A DNA stretch of 64,000 nucleotides from Acanthococcus lagerstroemiae. Lineage: Eukaryota; Arthropoda; Insecta; Hemiptera; Eriococcidae. The notes under the pieces were generated by a model, which was not told where the DNA came from, made no database searches, and saw nothing but the letters and a program-made list of their open reading frames with translations. Positions 33,063 to 45,559 of the stretch are shown piece after piece (within the stretch, counting starts at the first letter, position 1; each line of letters starts with the position of its first letter). The position numbers and the translations under genes are program-made. The DNA is taken from assembly GCA_031841125.1 (NCBI GenBank), contig CM063107.1:63871814-63935813 (forward strand), in the 5' to 3' direction.

Positions 33063-33782
33063 TAGTCCAAATCTTATGGACTAAAAGAAAAATTATTCAG
33101 TAGGCCGAAATGTTCAGATTTAAGGTCATATTCAAACTATACCGCTGCCCCTCTCCCTCCATACATTTTGTAAATTATATATTCGTAACAGAAAAAAAAA
33201 AAATCTGAAGACTCGAACTGGTGGGGTTCAACAAGACTTCTCTGTAGAAAGACCCCCTTCCCTTCAAAATAACAATAATAAATGTGGGCTAACCGGCCTC
33301 CGTGTGATACGAACGCACAAAATAATTAACATCTGGGTGGAAAACATAATGTAATTAATTTTCAATTAATACATTTTATAAGATTATTCTAATTACTTTA
33401 AAATTACTTTTATTTTATTTAATTTAAATTTTCTTAATTTTAATTATAAATAAAAATTTTTTAAATAAAAATTCATTAGAGTTGTACGAACCCAAAAATG
33501 GCGAATGGCCAGGAATTTGGCCGCATTTTTACAACCCAATCGAACCACGCGACGCCTTTTATGCCATTAGTAAGTAGCTAGGTTCCTCTCCACTGGTACC
33601 GACTACCCCCTCGAATTAGATTGCCCTGGAACTGGAAATACTAAAAATAAGGAAGTGAAGTATATGCATTAGGATGAACATCAATCTGATCTCTGATGTG
33701 AGTCCTAATAGAATTGAGTATTATGCATAAAATCACCGAAAACGAATTAAGAAAATACAATAAAAATAAAACGGAAACAACT
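33063..33782. other. AT-rich DNA, no gene
   Basis: 33340-33480 is nearly pure A/T with repeated TTAATT and AATTTAAAT words. A matrix-attachment role is possible but unsupported. Confidence 0.4.
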
Positions 33783-34026
33783 GGACGCTGTTAAGCGAGA
33801 CAGAACCAAGCGACAAATCTGGTTTTTGAGAACAAGTGATTCGAAGTTCAAGAGCCATGTAGAAACTATATGACATAAGTATACTAATAAGTTTTTTTCA
33901 ACGCGAGTACACATTTTTAAATCGGGGGCCCAATTTTGAAAAATTCTACTTTTTACGCTCTTTCCAATAATACTAACTCACTTTGTCAACAAATGTCGCT
34001 TAGTTCTGTCTCGCTTAACAGCGTTC
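33783..34026. mobile_element. MITE family B with AACT target duplication, copy 2
   Basis: Ends GGACGCTGTTAAGCGAGACA and its inverse; AACT at 33779-33782 and 34027-34030. The body shares TGAGAACA-GTGATTCGAAGTT and GCCATGTAGAAACTAT with copy 1 (7939-8212). Non-coding. Confidence 0.85.
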
Positions 34027-34070
34027 AACTATAAGAGGAATTTTAGAGACAACAAGAAGTATAAACAAGT

Positions 34071-34906
34071 ACTGTGAGTCACAAAAATATTCGGACATAC
34101 AGTTTTTTTTCGCAATATTGAAAGAAGAATGGGCGGAAAAAATCCGAAAAAGTTGTATGTGGCAGGAGGTAGAGTAGGGAGTCTTAGAACACCAAATTTT
34201 TTTGGAAAAGTACCAAAAATTAAGCACAGAAAAAGAAAAACACGAAGTATGTAGCCAAATTAATATTTGGACACCGTGTATTTTTTCCATAAGAAATCCG
34301 ACTTGATCTTAAATTTTCCTGAGTAAGATTCTAGAAAATGTTCCTTTGATGATCAAAAGTTGATACCTAAATAATTGAAGCATTGCAGATTATGAGTTAG
34401 GTAATTACGACATCGTAGCATGACTGAATGCGAAGTTAGGTATGGGTTGAAAAAATATGAAACAAAGAAAACTTCCTGCGTCCGCCCATTATAATTAGCA
34501 TCCAACCCAAAAGAAACAAAATAGTTACGACCCGTTTTAACTCAAGAGTACAGGAGCGATGATGATGTGGGTTAAAATTTCGTATTCTGGTAAAGCTTCT
34601 AGTTTACAAAAATCACTTGTGATCATCAAATGAACATTTTCGGGAATCCTACTCAGGAAAATGTAAGATCAAGTCGGATTTCTTATGGAAAAAATATACG
34701 GTGTCCGAATATTAATTTGGCTACATATTTCGTGTTTTTCTTTTTCTGTGCATAATTTTTGGTACTTCTCCAAAAAAAAAAATTGGTGCTCCAAGACTCC
34801 CTACTCTACCTCCTACCACATACAACTTTTTCGGATTTTTTCCGCCCATTCTTCTTTCAATATTGCGAAAAAAACTGCATGTCCGAATATTTTTGTGACT
34901 CACAGT
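34071..34906. mobile_element. Tc1/mariner-like MITE with about 300-bp inverted arms
   Basis: Starts TA|CTGTGAGTCACAAAAATATT and ends with the inverse, followed by TA, the Tc1/mariner target duplication. The arms (34071 to about 34365 and about 34605-34906) are inverted copies around a 240-bp centre. No DDE transposase is present. Frames of 60-140 codons here come from the mirrored arms and share the same peptide on opposite strands. It starts 44 bp after the family B element. Confidence 0.85.
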
Positions 34907-35051
34907 ATGTACTTGGGGACCAGGAGAGGGTCGGCAATAGCAACACCTTCAAATTGCAAAGCTGCAGACTGCAGTCACGTAGCTCCTATCACTCTTATCA
35001 ACAACAGGAAGGTACTCTGCAATCGATATCAATTAATTCAGGTGGCATTTT

Positions 35052-35423
35052 CAGTGGCGTGCCGAAGAGTTTTTCCAGGGGGGATAAAAATGGTGAAAGT
35101 CCCAACTGACTGAACTCAAAATTCTCAAGTATCAAAGCAAAAAAAAAAAAAAAAAAAAAAATGACCTGTTGGATTTTTTAACTGACTCAACTCAAAATTC
35201 CCAAGTATCAGCGCAAAAGAAGAAAAAAACCCTTTTGACTTCGTTGGGTTTTCCCAACTGAATTCCCAAGCATCAAAGCAGGAAAAAAAAAGAAAAACTA
35301 AAACTTTCTTGTTGGATTTTCCCAACTTGCTTGACTGAAATGGTAAATTTTCCCAACTGCTGAGTGAAAAATTCCTGCAGGGGGTGAGTTGTCCCCTGCC
35401 CCGCCCTATCGGTACATCCCTTG
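35052..35423. mobile_element. hAT MITE, family G, reverse orientation
   Basis: Left end CAGTGGCGTGCCGAAGAG, right end TCGGTACATCCCTTG. It has the family phrases in reverse (TTTTCCCAACT, ACTCAAAATTC) and two extra A-rich blocks. No clear 8-bp duplication. Confidence 0.7.
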
Positions 35424-36739
35424 ACATCTTTTAGGAAATTGTAGTTCTTAATACGCTGAAAACAAAGTAGGAATTTTATTTCGATTCGAACAAAGTTTAC
35501 AATTTGAATAGGCCTAACCAAGATTATCAATGCTATCAACATTTTTTGTTAACTGGCATCCAGTTTCGAAAACATTCGAAGTACATTTTTGTTTGTCATA
35601 ACTGCGTACCTCAGCATTAACATAGATGATCAAAAAACAGAAAAACAACCTCGTGGTATTCAATAGCAGGCTCATCCAAAATTAGATTTTGATTCGCTTT
35701 TATATTCAAGCTTTTGCTAGATGAATTTGGAGTCTCTGTTGTAGCATTTCTCCTTGATGCTTCTTATAATATATACCTACGATTCTGTTTGTAGCGTTCT
35801 AATCTACGTTTACAAACGCCTATACTTACCAGGAAGAAGGAGGTCACTGCACAAGAGACACCCTGTATATTTTATACCAAGTTGAATAACACACTAAATT
35901 TTTTTTTTAATTATCAAAAAATGAAAAACGTAAATAAAAATCCCTATGCTCCCAACACTCCCCCGTTGCTATGGCGTCATACATTTGGTATACTTGAGCG
36001 AAAACCGTGCCTCAGTAGTTGACACTTCCATGGAAATCTCTATTAACAACCCGGCCGCAAACTGCAGATGTCTCCTGCAGAGACACGTAACATTCTATAT
36101 GCTGTACCCTAATGAAAATAATTTCCATGGAAATTTCTATTAACCACACCGCTGCAGATTGTGGTCACGCAGGGCGCAGCAAAGATGAAAAACAATGAGC
36201 ACATGGCTGGAAGAAAAATAAATTTCCATGAAAATGTCAACCACTGAACTGAATTATCACCATGAAGAGCTAAATCATACGAACTGGCTTCGTGTCGAGG
36301 GGCATGGTACGGTTTTCGCTCAAGTACACTCATGGCTGGAAGAAAATGGAAATATTAACTACTGAACTGAATTGTCACCATGGACAGCTAAAGAACTGGG
36401 AGCTGAACTGAACTGGAAACCATGAGAAGAGAAAAGAAGAAGAACTTACTGTAGTCGCACAGGGCACAGCAAAGATCAAGAACAATGAGCACATGGCTGG
36501 CGTTATGGTTTTCGCCCAAGTATACCCATGGCTGAAAGAAAAATAAATTTCTATGGAAATATGAACCACTGAATACGTGTTGGGGAGCGTATCAGGGGGA
36601 ACTCACGACAGTCGCTGTTGTGCTTATTTTCGACTATCCATGGAAATGGAGAGAGAGTACACCTCACGACTGTTGCTGTTGTAAAGGCTCATAACGTATG
36701 TACAATATGTAACGGCATTTTTTAGTTTTTCAGTTTTCT
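35424..36739. repeat. Partly duplicated region with CATGGAAAT and CATGGCTGG words
   Basis: Within 35940-36580 a segment at about 36160-36290 (GTGGTCACGCAGGGC, AACAATGAGCACATGGCTGG, AACCACTGAA) recurs near 36451-36575. ACTTGAGCGAAAACCGTGCC near 35992 is inverted at about 36305. Related GCTGCAGACTGCA words lie at 34.96 and 53.23 kb. 35430-35940 shows nothing recognisable. Confidence 0.5.
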
Positions 36740-37740
36740 ACTGTTTTTGCCTTTCAACCTCTCAAGAATAGAAGGAGAGAAAAGGGGAGACAAATATGAA
36801 AATGGGTGTAAGGCAGGGATGCTTCTTATCTCCAGTAGATATTATTTAATTTGTACATAGAGTGCACTGTAAAAGAAATAAAAGAAAAAGTTGAGGCAGG
36901 TGTAACTATACATGGAGAGCGAGTAAAGATATCTGAAGATGCTCAGGTGTTGCAGATGATATTGTCTTATTAACTGAAAAAAGTATTGATCTATAAAATA
37001 TTTTAAATTGAATGTAGAAGATTTCAAGTTTGAATATTGTATGAAAATATTAAAAATATAAAATAAAACTAAAGGGATGGTATGTGATCGATGTGAACTT
37101 GATAGCTCAAAATAGAGATTGTTCAGGGAAAAATTGCAGGAGTAAAACAACAAATGATGGAGGGTGTAAAAGGGATATTAGTAGTAGAATAGCACAAACT
37201 ACATTAGAGTTTTATCGAAAAAGTAATTTATTCAAAGCAAAAACAAATCTGGAAATGGAAAAATTATTTTTGAAAATTTTTTGAAAACTTACTTATATTT
37301 GGAGTGTACGTTGTATGGATGCGAAACTTGGACCATAGGAACACCAGAGAAGAGGGGGATCGAAGCTTTTGGAATGTGATGCTATGAGCGGATACTTAAT
37401 ATCAAATGAACGGATACGGTAAGACATGAGGAAACGCTTGACAGAGTAGCAGGTAAAATAGATATTTGGAATTGTTTGAAGATGAGGAATGATAAACTAA
37501 TAAGGTATAACTTGAGACACCCTGGAATAATATCACTCCTGTTAGAAGGAACGGTGGAAGGAAAGAACTGAGTACTTCGGCAAAGATTTCAGTATATGTT
37601 CAACAGATAATCGAGGATGTCAAATGTAAGAGTTATTTGGAAATGAAAGAACTTGCACAAGATAGGGAGAAATGGAAAACTGCATCAAACCGGCCGTAAG
37701 ACTGATAACCTTCTTATCATCATCATAACATCATACTAAA
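36740..37740 (+). pseudogene. Decayed LINE, RT to 3' end
   Basis: Broken translation shows MGVRQGCLLSP (RT), VADDIVLLTE, LYGCETWTIG, CYERILNIK-TDTVRHEETL, and a DR-W-near end, then a short ATC-rich tail at about 37718. Many stops and frameshifts. It differs from the other LINEs here in sequence and tail, so it is a second LINE family, RTE- or Jockey-like. Confidence 0.75.
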
Positions 37741-37989
37741 GATGTTCTGGTTTTCTTTTGAATTTGTTTAGACAGATCTATGCATGGCCATTATTATGTG
37801 GAATGTAGGGAGCCAAATATGGATTTTCGTAGGTGTTTTATTTTGACTAATGCTTTGGAAAAAAGGTTTTCAAACAGCCTTGAGCTTTTTATTTTACTTA
37901 CTTTGGGCACTCATACCCATCTACCTTGGTCTTTTTCGTTATCAGTAGGATCATGATTAGGTTTCTCTACACTCTTTATCCCTCGAAAT

Positions 37990-38070
37990 TGGAGGGTGAT
38001 GGTATTGAACTCACTTAAACCAACTCACTTCTTTAGCAAACTCATTTAAGCCCACGGTCATCTAGTAATT
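37990..38070 (+). mobile_element. Helitron 3'-end remnant
   Basis: ACTCACTT-AACCAACTCACTT, GCCCACGGT and CATCTAGT match the subterminal region of the Helitron ending at 24442, but without the GC hairpin. 38065-38296 beyond it ends in CCGCCCCTG and may be an hAT-like fragment. Confidence 0.5.
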
Positions 38071-38299
38071 TTATAAATATCCCTCCCTCCCCCCAAAAAA
38101 ACTATAAAAATTGACATTGATTTTTTTCTCCGTTAGTAGTACTTCCTTTGTAACAAAAAAAAAAAAAAAAAAAAAAAAAGCACATATCACAAACGATAGT
38201 AGCGGTACTCGTACAGTTTTACATTTTTCATTCAGGAGGGCTAATTTTGAAAGCGGAGGCTTAGCTCCCCCTAGCCCCCCTCTATTTCCGCCCCTGGTC

Positions 38300-39633
38300 A
38301 TTTGCTACACAAAAATCAATTTCATTTCATATGACATTATCTGACGATGTTCACGTTTACTTTTAATTCTCTTTTTTTTTTTTTGGTAGAATTCTATTTG
38401 AAATTTTCAGATTATGTTCTATAATATTTTTGAATTCACTAGGGCTTCTTTTTCGTCCAATATACTAGACGATTTCGAGAATAAAAATATTACGAAAAGG
38501 CAGCGGCGAATTGAAATATTACGACTCATCGTCTCGCAGTGACCGCGATAATCACAGCGAGTAAACAAATGTTACAAATAAGCCCCTATTGAGTGCATAT
38601 AAACCGCTATATCGTAAAAAGATGTCGGAGCGTCCTCCTTTTTTCTTTTTTTTTTTTTTTTCTTTTTCCTTTAGAGAAAAAGTAATCGGCCGCTGCCGGC
38701 TATAATTCATATAGGAGGGTTACACTAGCCAGCACCTTACGGCCCTTCGGGCCACCCTTATCGACAGGCGAAGATCGCCGAAATGATGAATGGATCTAGA
38801 ACCACCCCTAAAAGCCGCTACCCTTGTAATAAGTGTCACAATTTATACCCTACATCGTTTTATACAGTGTATGCGTAGATGTAAAAAAAAGACAGTCTGT
38901 AAGCGTGCTTAAATAACGTCGGTTAAGCGGCGTTTTAACTTAATTAAGAACGAAAAACCCGAATCTGCATCTGCATATGTTCGAATGCTATTTTGATTGG
39001 CTTTCGTCGCCGCGTGCAGAATTCAGAAGACGGAAAAATCGAGAGGTGAGGAGACCATGTTCACTCAGACGTGCTTTTAAAATAGAACCTCGAATGACTG
39101 ATCTTCATTTTGGTCTGGAGTTATTATCAATTAAGAATAGTCAACTAATTAGCTGCTGACAATGAACTGAATGAACTGCTAGTATGGATTAATTTTGCTA
39201 ATTGACTAATTGATACATAAATTTACTTAACGGTCGTCAATGAGTGGTGGAAGCAAAGCATTATTTAGTCTCAATGAGTGTGAGGCCCTTTTAGAGGACA
39301 TTCGAAGCTGGAACGAAAACTAATGGGCCCCTCTCACGATATGAAATTATCTTCCTATATGGCCTCAGAATTTCGCAAAAGACCTTTGGACTCTTGAAAA
39401 AAATGTTCAGGGCACTTTGGGCCTCCTGGGAAACACCGAGCCCGGGAAAACTGTCCCCTTTGCCACCCACCTTTTACGGGTCTGATGAATATAAACAGAG
39501 CGCAGCAGTTCTTAACGTTTCGACAGTTTTAACATGGTTGCGTCAGTCTTACTAAGGTTTTGAGTAAACTTCTCAAAGTCTTTGCAACAGAACTGGGCGC
39601 CTATTCCAACTGACTAGTCACATTTGGTCAGAC
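38300..39633. other. Repeat-poor stretch, no gene recognised
   Basis: 38430-39200 lacks recognisable repeats, has CG-containing words and a GGCCCTTCGGGCC palindrome near 38742. It is a candidate for conserved intronic regulatory DNA. No homeodomain or other domain is encoded. Confidence 0.4.
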
Positions 39634-39784
39634 TACCCGATGCGCAAACTCCGGCCAGTTACCCAGGTAACTAAAGGGGAACCAAGGGTAACTGACGGGT
39701 TTCTGGGTAATCTGAGGGTAACTGAGGGTTGCAAGTGGGTAATTTTTCCGCGGGTAACTGGGGTAACTGACTGCACATCGGGTA
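39634..39784. mobile_element. MITE family A, copy 2, uninterrupted
   Basis: 151 bp with termini TACCCGATGCGCA and TGCACATCGGGTA, 12 of 13 inverted. The body repeats GGTAACTG/CAGTTACC words five or six times. It serves as the empty-site reference for the split copy at 7849-8277. Confidence 0.85.
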
Positions 39785-40789
39785 TACAACTTCTCCAATC
39801 CTTTGGGAACCGCCTTTACGATCAAGCCACGAAATAAATGTTCCAATTCTGAGTTGTACAACTGCAGCATAACATTGCCCACCTGTTTCGAAAACTACCG
39901 GGAGAAAATATCCCGGAGAAAGCCACTGACTCTTTATTTATTGGCCCCCTGCTTGTTTAGCTTTCATGCTGTTTGTCATTTTTCCTGGACATTGTAACCC
40001 CTGCCCCCCCCCCATTGACTCGACTACCCATGCACTCAGAACTTACCCAATGCTAGGCACTACTGCTACAACTTTTCACAACTAAATTTTCGTATTCCAG
40101 TTAATTGAAAACCTGTAACATCAACCCTTCATTTTCATCTTCCTGGAATCAATTTTGCAAATCTTGAAATTTAGAATTACATCAGCCTAATAGAATGTTG
40201 AGAGGTGCTGAAATTGTGTCTCAAAATAGTCCCAAAAGTTCTAATTATGTCTGAAAGAGTTCTAAAGAAAATTTGAATAATTTAGAACAAGCTTGGAAAT
40301 ATCTTAAAGAGTCTGAAGAGTCCTAAATCTGTCCGGATAATTTTTACAGCGTCTTGAATAAATGTGAAGAAGTCTCAAGAAGTCTTCGTTATGTCTAGAA
40401 TGGTCTTAAAAAGTCTCAATCGTGATGATCTAAAAGCATTCTAGAAGGATCCTGAAAAGTCGTAAATAAGTTCGAAAAAGCGATGAAGTTTCAATGTTTG
40501 TATTCCAGTTTGTTTGAAAACCTGTATTAACCCGCATGTTCATTTTCAAGTTTTTTCAAATTTTCTCATTCTCAAAATAACCCTTTGTTTATTTTTCAGA
40601 AGTCCACAATTTTTCAAGAAACTTATGACAGATTTATATACCGTTTTCTTGAAAGAATGATGTGATCCTGAATTTAGTTACATTTCCATTTCTGTCAAAT
40701 TTACCTTTTTTTTCCCCAAGATTTTCATTATAACTATTTCATTATTTTTTCTCTTACGTGGCCAACATATCCTACGAATTTTACTCTAA

Positions 40790-41110
40790 TAGGGACATAC
40801 CGATAAGGGGTGGGAAGGACTTACCTCCCCTGTAAGCATTTTTCACCCAGCAATTGGGAAAATTTAGCATTTCAGTCAGCCGAAGTTGGAAAATAAATTT
40901 TGGAAGAGTTAAAAAAATCGAACAAGTTAAATTTTTTTTTTTTTTTGCTTTGATATTTGGAAATTTTGGGTTGAGAAGTTGGAAAAATCCAACAAGGGAA
41001 GAGCTTTTTTATTATTTTTTTTTTGGCTTTGACATTTGGGAATTTTGAGTTGAGTTGAATCAGTTGGGACCTTCCCCCCCCCCCAAGGAAAACTCTTCGG
41101 TACGTCCCTG
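40790..41110. mobile_element. hAT MITE, family G, 8-bp duplication
   Basis: TAGGGACATACCGATAAG and CTTCGGTACGTCCCTG are inverted ends, bracketed by TACTCTAA (40782-40789) and TACTCAAA (41111-41118). The body has GGGAATTTTGAGTTGAGTTG and a C11 run. Confidence 0.85.
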
Positions 41111-41717
41111 TACTCAAATATGAAATACCTACTAGTTGTCTGAAAACTCAAAATATTAAATAAGGTTTAACACTACCATTTCACCAATGTTTTGGAATTT
41201 CAAAATGTTTTTCCTTTTCAAATTCTTTATCTGAAGTCAGTAACGATTTTCCACGAATCAAATAAAATTTTTCTATTCCAATTGTTTGAAAACGCCTGAT
41301 GTCGAATCAATTAAAACGTTTCGATTTATCAAATTTGTTTGAATTTTGAGTTTTCTTTCCTCCATCCTCGTTATCATTACCCTTTCATAACTTTTCCAGA
41401 ACTTTACCGCAGTTTTTTCGAAGACCTTTGACATAAGTTCAATTTATGTTTCACCGAATTATTCGAGTTTTAAAATATGTTTCCTCTGCTCAGGGCTGAG
41501 GTAATGATTGGGGAGGGAGTTACACAAGAAAAACCCTAAAAGTTCTCTACTTACGTTGTTTGAAAACGCCTGCTATCGAATATTAGTTTTAAAATTTCAA
41601 ATTTACCAATTTATTCGAATATTCGAAATTTCTTTCTTCTAGAATCGTTGTCAATGCTCTTTAATGACCTTTGCAGAATCTTACTACAGTTTTTCATGAA
41701 TATTACTCAGTTTTTCG

Positions 41718-41927
41718 CAGGCGCAGACCCACGGGGGAAGGTCCTCCCCAAAAAAGGGGGAAATCTGTGAATGAAAGGAGGAGGAATCTGTGGGGAGGGG
41801 GGATTTCTGGGAGGGGTATCTGTGGGGGAAGGGGAAATCAATAGGACGGCGGGCAGTAAAAAAATTTTTCGCGCGCTTTTCCTTCTGCCATTTCCCTTCC
41901 CAAAATGATCGTTTGGATCCGCACCTG
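41718..41927. mobile_element. hAT-type MITE
   Basis: CAGGCGCAGACCCA and TGGATCCGCACCTG are inverted ends (CAGGYGCRGAYCCA). TTTTCG is present on both sides. The interior is G-rich on the plus strand (GGGGGAAATCTGTG repeats). Confidence 0.65.
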
Positions 41928-42825
41928 TTTTCGTGTATGAGATTTTTAAAGACTTATATGATCCTGAATTAAAATTAATTTCCAATTTTGTTAAATTTTT
42001 CGTGTTCGTAATTTTATCTATTTATTTATTTGATTCTTATCATTACCCTTTATTTTTTTTTGTGCAACAAATAATTGTTCACAAATGTAATCAAATTTCG
42101 TGTACGATTTTTTCTGAAGATTTTCGATACTGAATCCATTTTCATATTTTATTTTATTGAATAATTTGAATTTCAAAAATTTTTCATTTCAAAATTCTTA
42201 TCTGAACTCTTTGCGATTTTCCAAGGGTGACTGCAATTTTCCGCAAATCAGGCTGAATTTTCCTATTCGAGTTGCTTAAAAACTCTTGACATTGAATTAA
42301 TTAAATTTCAGAGTTATCAAATTTGTTGGAAATCGTTTTCATGATCCTTTGATTAAAGGCGACTACAATCTTCCATGAACTTTAATCAAATTTCGTGTTC
42401 AACGTTTTGAAGATTCCCGATAGGTACTGAATTAAGTTCAGTTTTCTATTTTATCGGATTATTCGAATTTCAAAATTGTTTTCCCTTCCACATTTTCGTT
42501 TGAACTTATTGTGATTTTTCCAAAGTGACTGCAATTTTCCACGAATTAGGCTGAATTTTTCTATTCGAGTTACTTGAAACCTCTGTGGATATCAAGTTAA
42601 TTTAAATTTCAGATTTATCGAATTTGTTAGAATTTTCTGTTTCCTGTCTTTAAAAATCCTTTTCATAACTCTTTGATCGTTTTCCCAGAACGTGACCACA
42701 ATTTTTCATGAATCTTACTCAGCGTCCGTACCCGAGTTTTTCTAAAAGTTATGATTCAAATTAAATTCAGTTTTCAATTTTTTAAAAATTTTTATCCAAT
42801 AAGGTCGTATTATTTATTTTCTGCG

Positions 42826-42983
42826 TAGGGGCGGACACAGGAAATAATTTCAGGAGGGTCCGAATGAAAAATGTTATAGACGAAATGTAATAAATAAGTT
42901 GCGTTGTATACGTTTAAATTAGATTTAAATATTTCGAGAGGGGGGGGGGGAGGATCATCCGGACCCTTGCGTATCCGCCCTTG
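42826..42983. mobile_element. hAT MITE, 158 bp, 8-bp duplication
   Basis: Ends TAGGGGCGGACAC and GTATCCGCCCTTG; flanks TTTCTGCG (42818-42825) and TTTCTACG (42984-42991). Contains a G11 run. Confidence 0.75.
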
Positions 42984-43150
42984 TTTCTACGTGACATCAA
43001 CGTTATACGAATCTTATTCAATTTACGTGTACGAATTGTTTGAAGACTTCCAATCTTGAATCAAGTTCAATAATTCCACTTTCTCGAATTATTCGAATTT
43101 TAGGATTTTTTATTATCTTAAACTTCTTGTCATAATTTGTTGATGATTTT

Positions 43151-44089
43151 CTTAGCGTTTTTGCAATCCAATGGCGCCTTCCTAATTCGAAAATTACCTG
43201 GCGAAAATCTTCCAGAGAGACCAACCCAACTTTTATTCGTATTCTTTACTCCCCCTCCCCCAATAATGAGTTTCCAACTTTTATGACTCTTTGTTATTTT
43301 TCCTGGACATTGCAACCCCCCACTTGCTCGCCACTCTCCTATTCCAAAAGTTCTCAGCATCTGCGCCACTACAGCACACGCTAGGAGGTAGCCGGAAATC
43401 TCTTTTGGTTTTCTGAAAATCGGCGAACGGAGTGAATCAGAAATTTTTCTCTGGAATTCTACTGATTGAAGTTGTGAAAACAAACCAAATTGATCTATTT
43501 TATCTAAAATACGGTCGGATTTTCTCAACTTGAACGAGATTTCCCCCGAGGTCAACTCGTTTTAGAAAAGGGTGACTCCCGTGCTATGTTCGTTACCAGG
43601 AATATTAAAACCGACGTTCTAATATTTTCGGAAATTGATGCAATAAAAAACTGTCAACTTCATTCCCTTACTGCTGATCATTTTATACACTATTGCGGGC
43701 TCTAATGAAACATCAGTATTCTTTTCCAAAATTGACAAATTCACACAAGGTGCCCAAGCAGCCCAAGTTTCATATTCATTTAGAGTCAGTCGAATTTTTC
43801 ACTATTTATTAACCTCTATGACTTGTCATCGTAAAATTAAAAAATATTTTCTAAATTAATACGTCTGAATTTTTTTTCAATTCAGAATTACTTTGCAGAG
43901 AGGACTACATTGGAATCCTTCGTGGGCACATTTGGGGCACAGACCGGGTGCCAAGAGTCGCTCAGGCCTGCTTTATGAAGTACCGAAGTCTGAATGACTC
44001 TTCAGTAGTTTTAAGAAATCTTAACGAAATCTGGGGCATTGAGTCGCCTGATTTTGAGTATTTCATCAGATTTTTGATCCGGTCTGGAT
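43151..44089. other. No gene recognised
   Basis: A minus-strand frame of 141 codons (43130-43555) has no domain and a composition expected by chance in this background. No repeat structure apart from short AGTCTGAATGA words at the end. Confidence 0.4.
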
Positions 44090-44850
44090 TTCGCCTTAGA
44101 AAGGGATCCAAATTGGCGTAGTTGAAAAAATTCATACGAAATATTGAAGTATGGGGATTTTGGGTCATTGATTTCAAATTCACAAGTTTTAGAAGATTTA
44201 CCGAACAGCCTTCATTTTTACCACAAAATCAGGATTTCACCACTGAAAGAGGACAAAATTGACTTGGTTGAAGAAGCACGATTAAGTTTCGAAATACAGG
44301 ATTTGTAGGTCGCTGGTCTTCAGTTTTTCATCGGTTTGCGATGCACCCTTGATTTTTGAGTCTTACGATTCAAATTCCACCATTGAGAGGGTACGAATTC
44401 GGTTTGGGTGAAAAAAATCAAACCTAGGGTTTTTCCGATCGCTGATCTCTAATATTCTGGCTTAATTTAATATGCGGTGAAAATGTGTGCCAAGATTCAA
44501 ATTTCATCTCTGAAAGGGGCTGACTTCGTTGACAAAATTGAAGTAAATATCGAAATAGAGTGTTTTAGGATGTTTTTCGTTGACTTCCCATCGATTTACG
44601 ATTTGGCCCTGAATTTGACCTCCGGATCCAAAGTCCATTTCTGAAAGCGGGAAAAGTGACTTCATTGAAAAATCAAACTAAACAACGAAATCGGGAGGAA
44701 GGGGGTCACTAATTTCAAAGTTTTCATTGTAGCTTTGCCAAACAGGATGTGGGCACCAAAATTCAAATTTCACGTTTAATAAGTGACGCAACTGAATTGA
44801 CTAAAAAAATCACATATCGGAATAAAGGATTTTCGGTCACTAGGGAGCTG
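44090..44850. repeat. Diverged tandem array, about 135-bp unit, six units
   Basis: CCA-T-CTGAAAGGG-followed by ACTT-GTTGA-AAAAT-CGAAAT and TTTTCGGTC-CTGAT occurs near 44096, 44239, 44381, 44506, 44635 and 44770, spacing 125-143 bp. Non-coding. Confidence 0.65.
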
Positions 44851-45414
44851 CGATTTGTTTCATTCGAAAAAGCCTGATTTTTTTCTACAGGAATTGTCAA
44901 GAAAGTGAAAAATGATTTTTTGACACGAGTGGGTATTATCCGATCTAAATATAATCTTAAGATCGAAGATCATTTTTTCGCAAACTTTGATCTGATCTAG
45001 ACCATTTTAAAAATTCGGTGATCTTTGATCTTCAGATAATAATCACTCTATATATTAAAAACCAAAACTCCTCCTCTCCTCCCCCCCCTCCTAGGAAAAA
45101 ACTCCAAGGAGCCTGATATCTAAATCCAACCTTCGTCTAAGACATACCAGAGATAGTAAGACATTAAAAGACATATAATGACATAATTACCCATACTGCG
45201 GGTTGCCTACCTAAAAATCAGAGAAATTGCAGGGGCAGATCAGCTACTTTCAAGGACATAATCTCTATATACATTAAAAACCAAAACTACCCCTCCCCCT
45301 CCAGAAAATGCACTGTGGGTTGCCTACCTAAAAATTAGAAAAATTGCAGGGCAGATTAGCTACTTTCATGAACATAATCTGTTCTAACATAAAAGATCTC
45401 CAAGTTCTAGGACC

Positions 45415-45512
45415 TAACCGACATAATAAGACATAAAAAGAAATAATAAGACATAAAAAGACATAAAAAGAAATAATAAGACATAAAAAGACATAAAATG
45501 ACATAATTAACC
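45415..45512 (+). repeat. Short tandem repeat of GACATAAAAAGA-type words
   Basis: GACATAATAA, GACATAAAAA and GAAATAATAA alternate over about 95 bp. Similar words recur at 47.39 and 50.75-51.34 kb. Confidence 0.75.
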
Positions 45513-45559
45513 ATAATCTTCAACATCACAAATCGCTGCGGGTTCCCTACCCTGCCCCT

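Larger units (their letters stand above)
40070..43150. repeat. Diverged tandem array, about 290-bp unit
   Basis: The landmark CTATTCGAGTTGTTTGAAAAC and variants recurs near 40098, 40500, 41275, 41553, 42262, 42560 and 43027, followed in the better units by ATCAA-TTAATTTAAATTTCAG, TTATCAAATTTGTT and GACTGCAATTTTCC. AGTCTTAA-type phrases fill 40190-40480. Three hAT MITEs interrupt it. Confidence 0.65.

Noticed and set aside
34015..35113. Frames encoding nearly the same peptide on opposite strands
   Set aside because: They are the two arms of an inverted-repeat MITE, not a gene pair.
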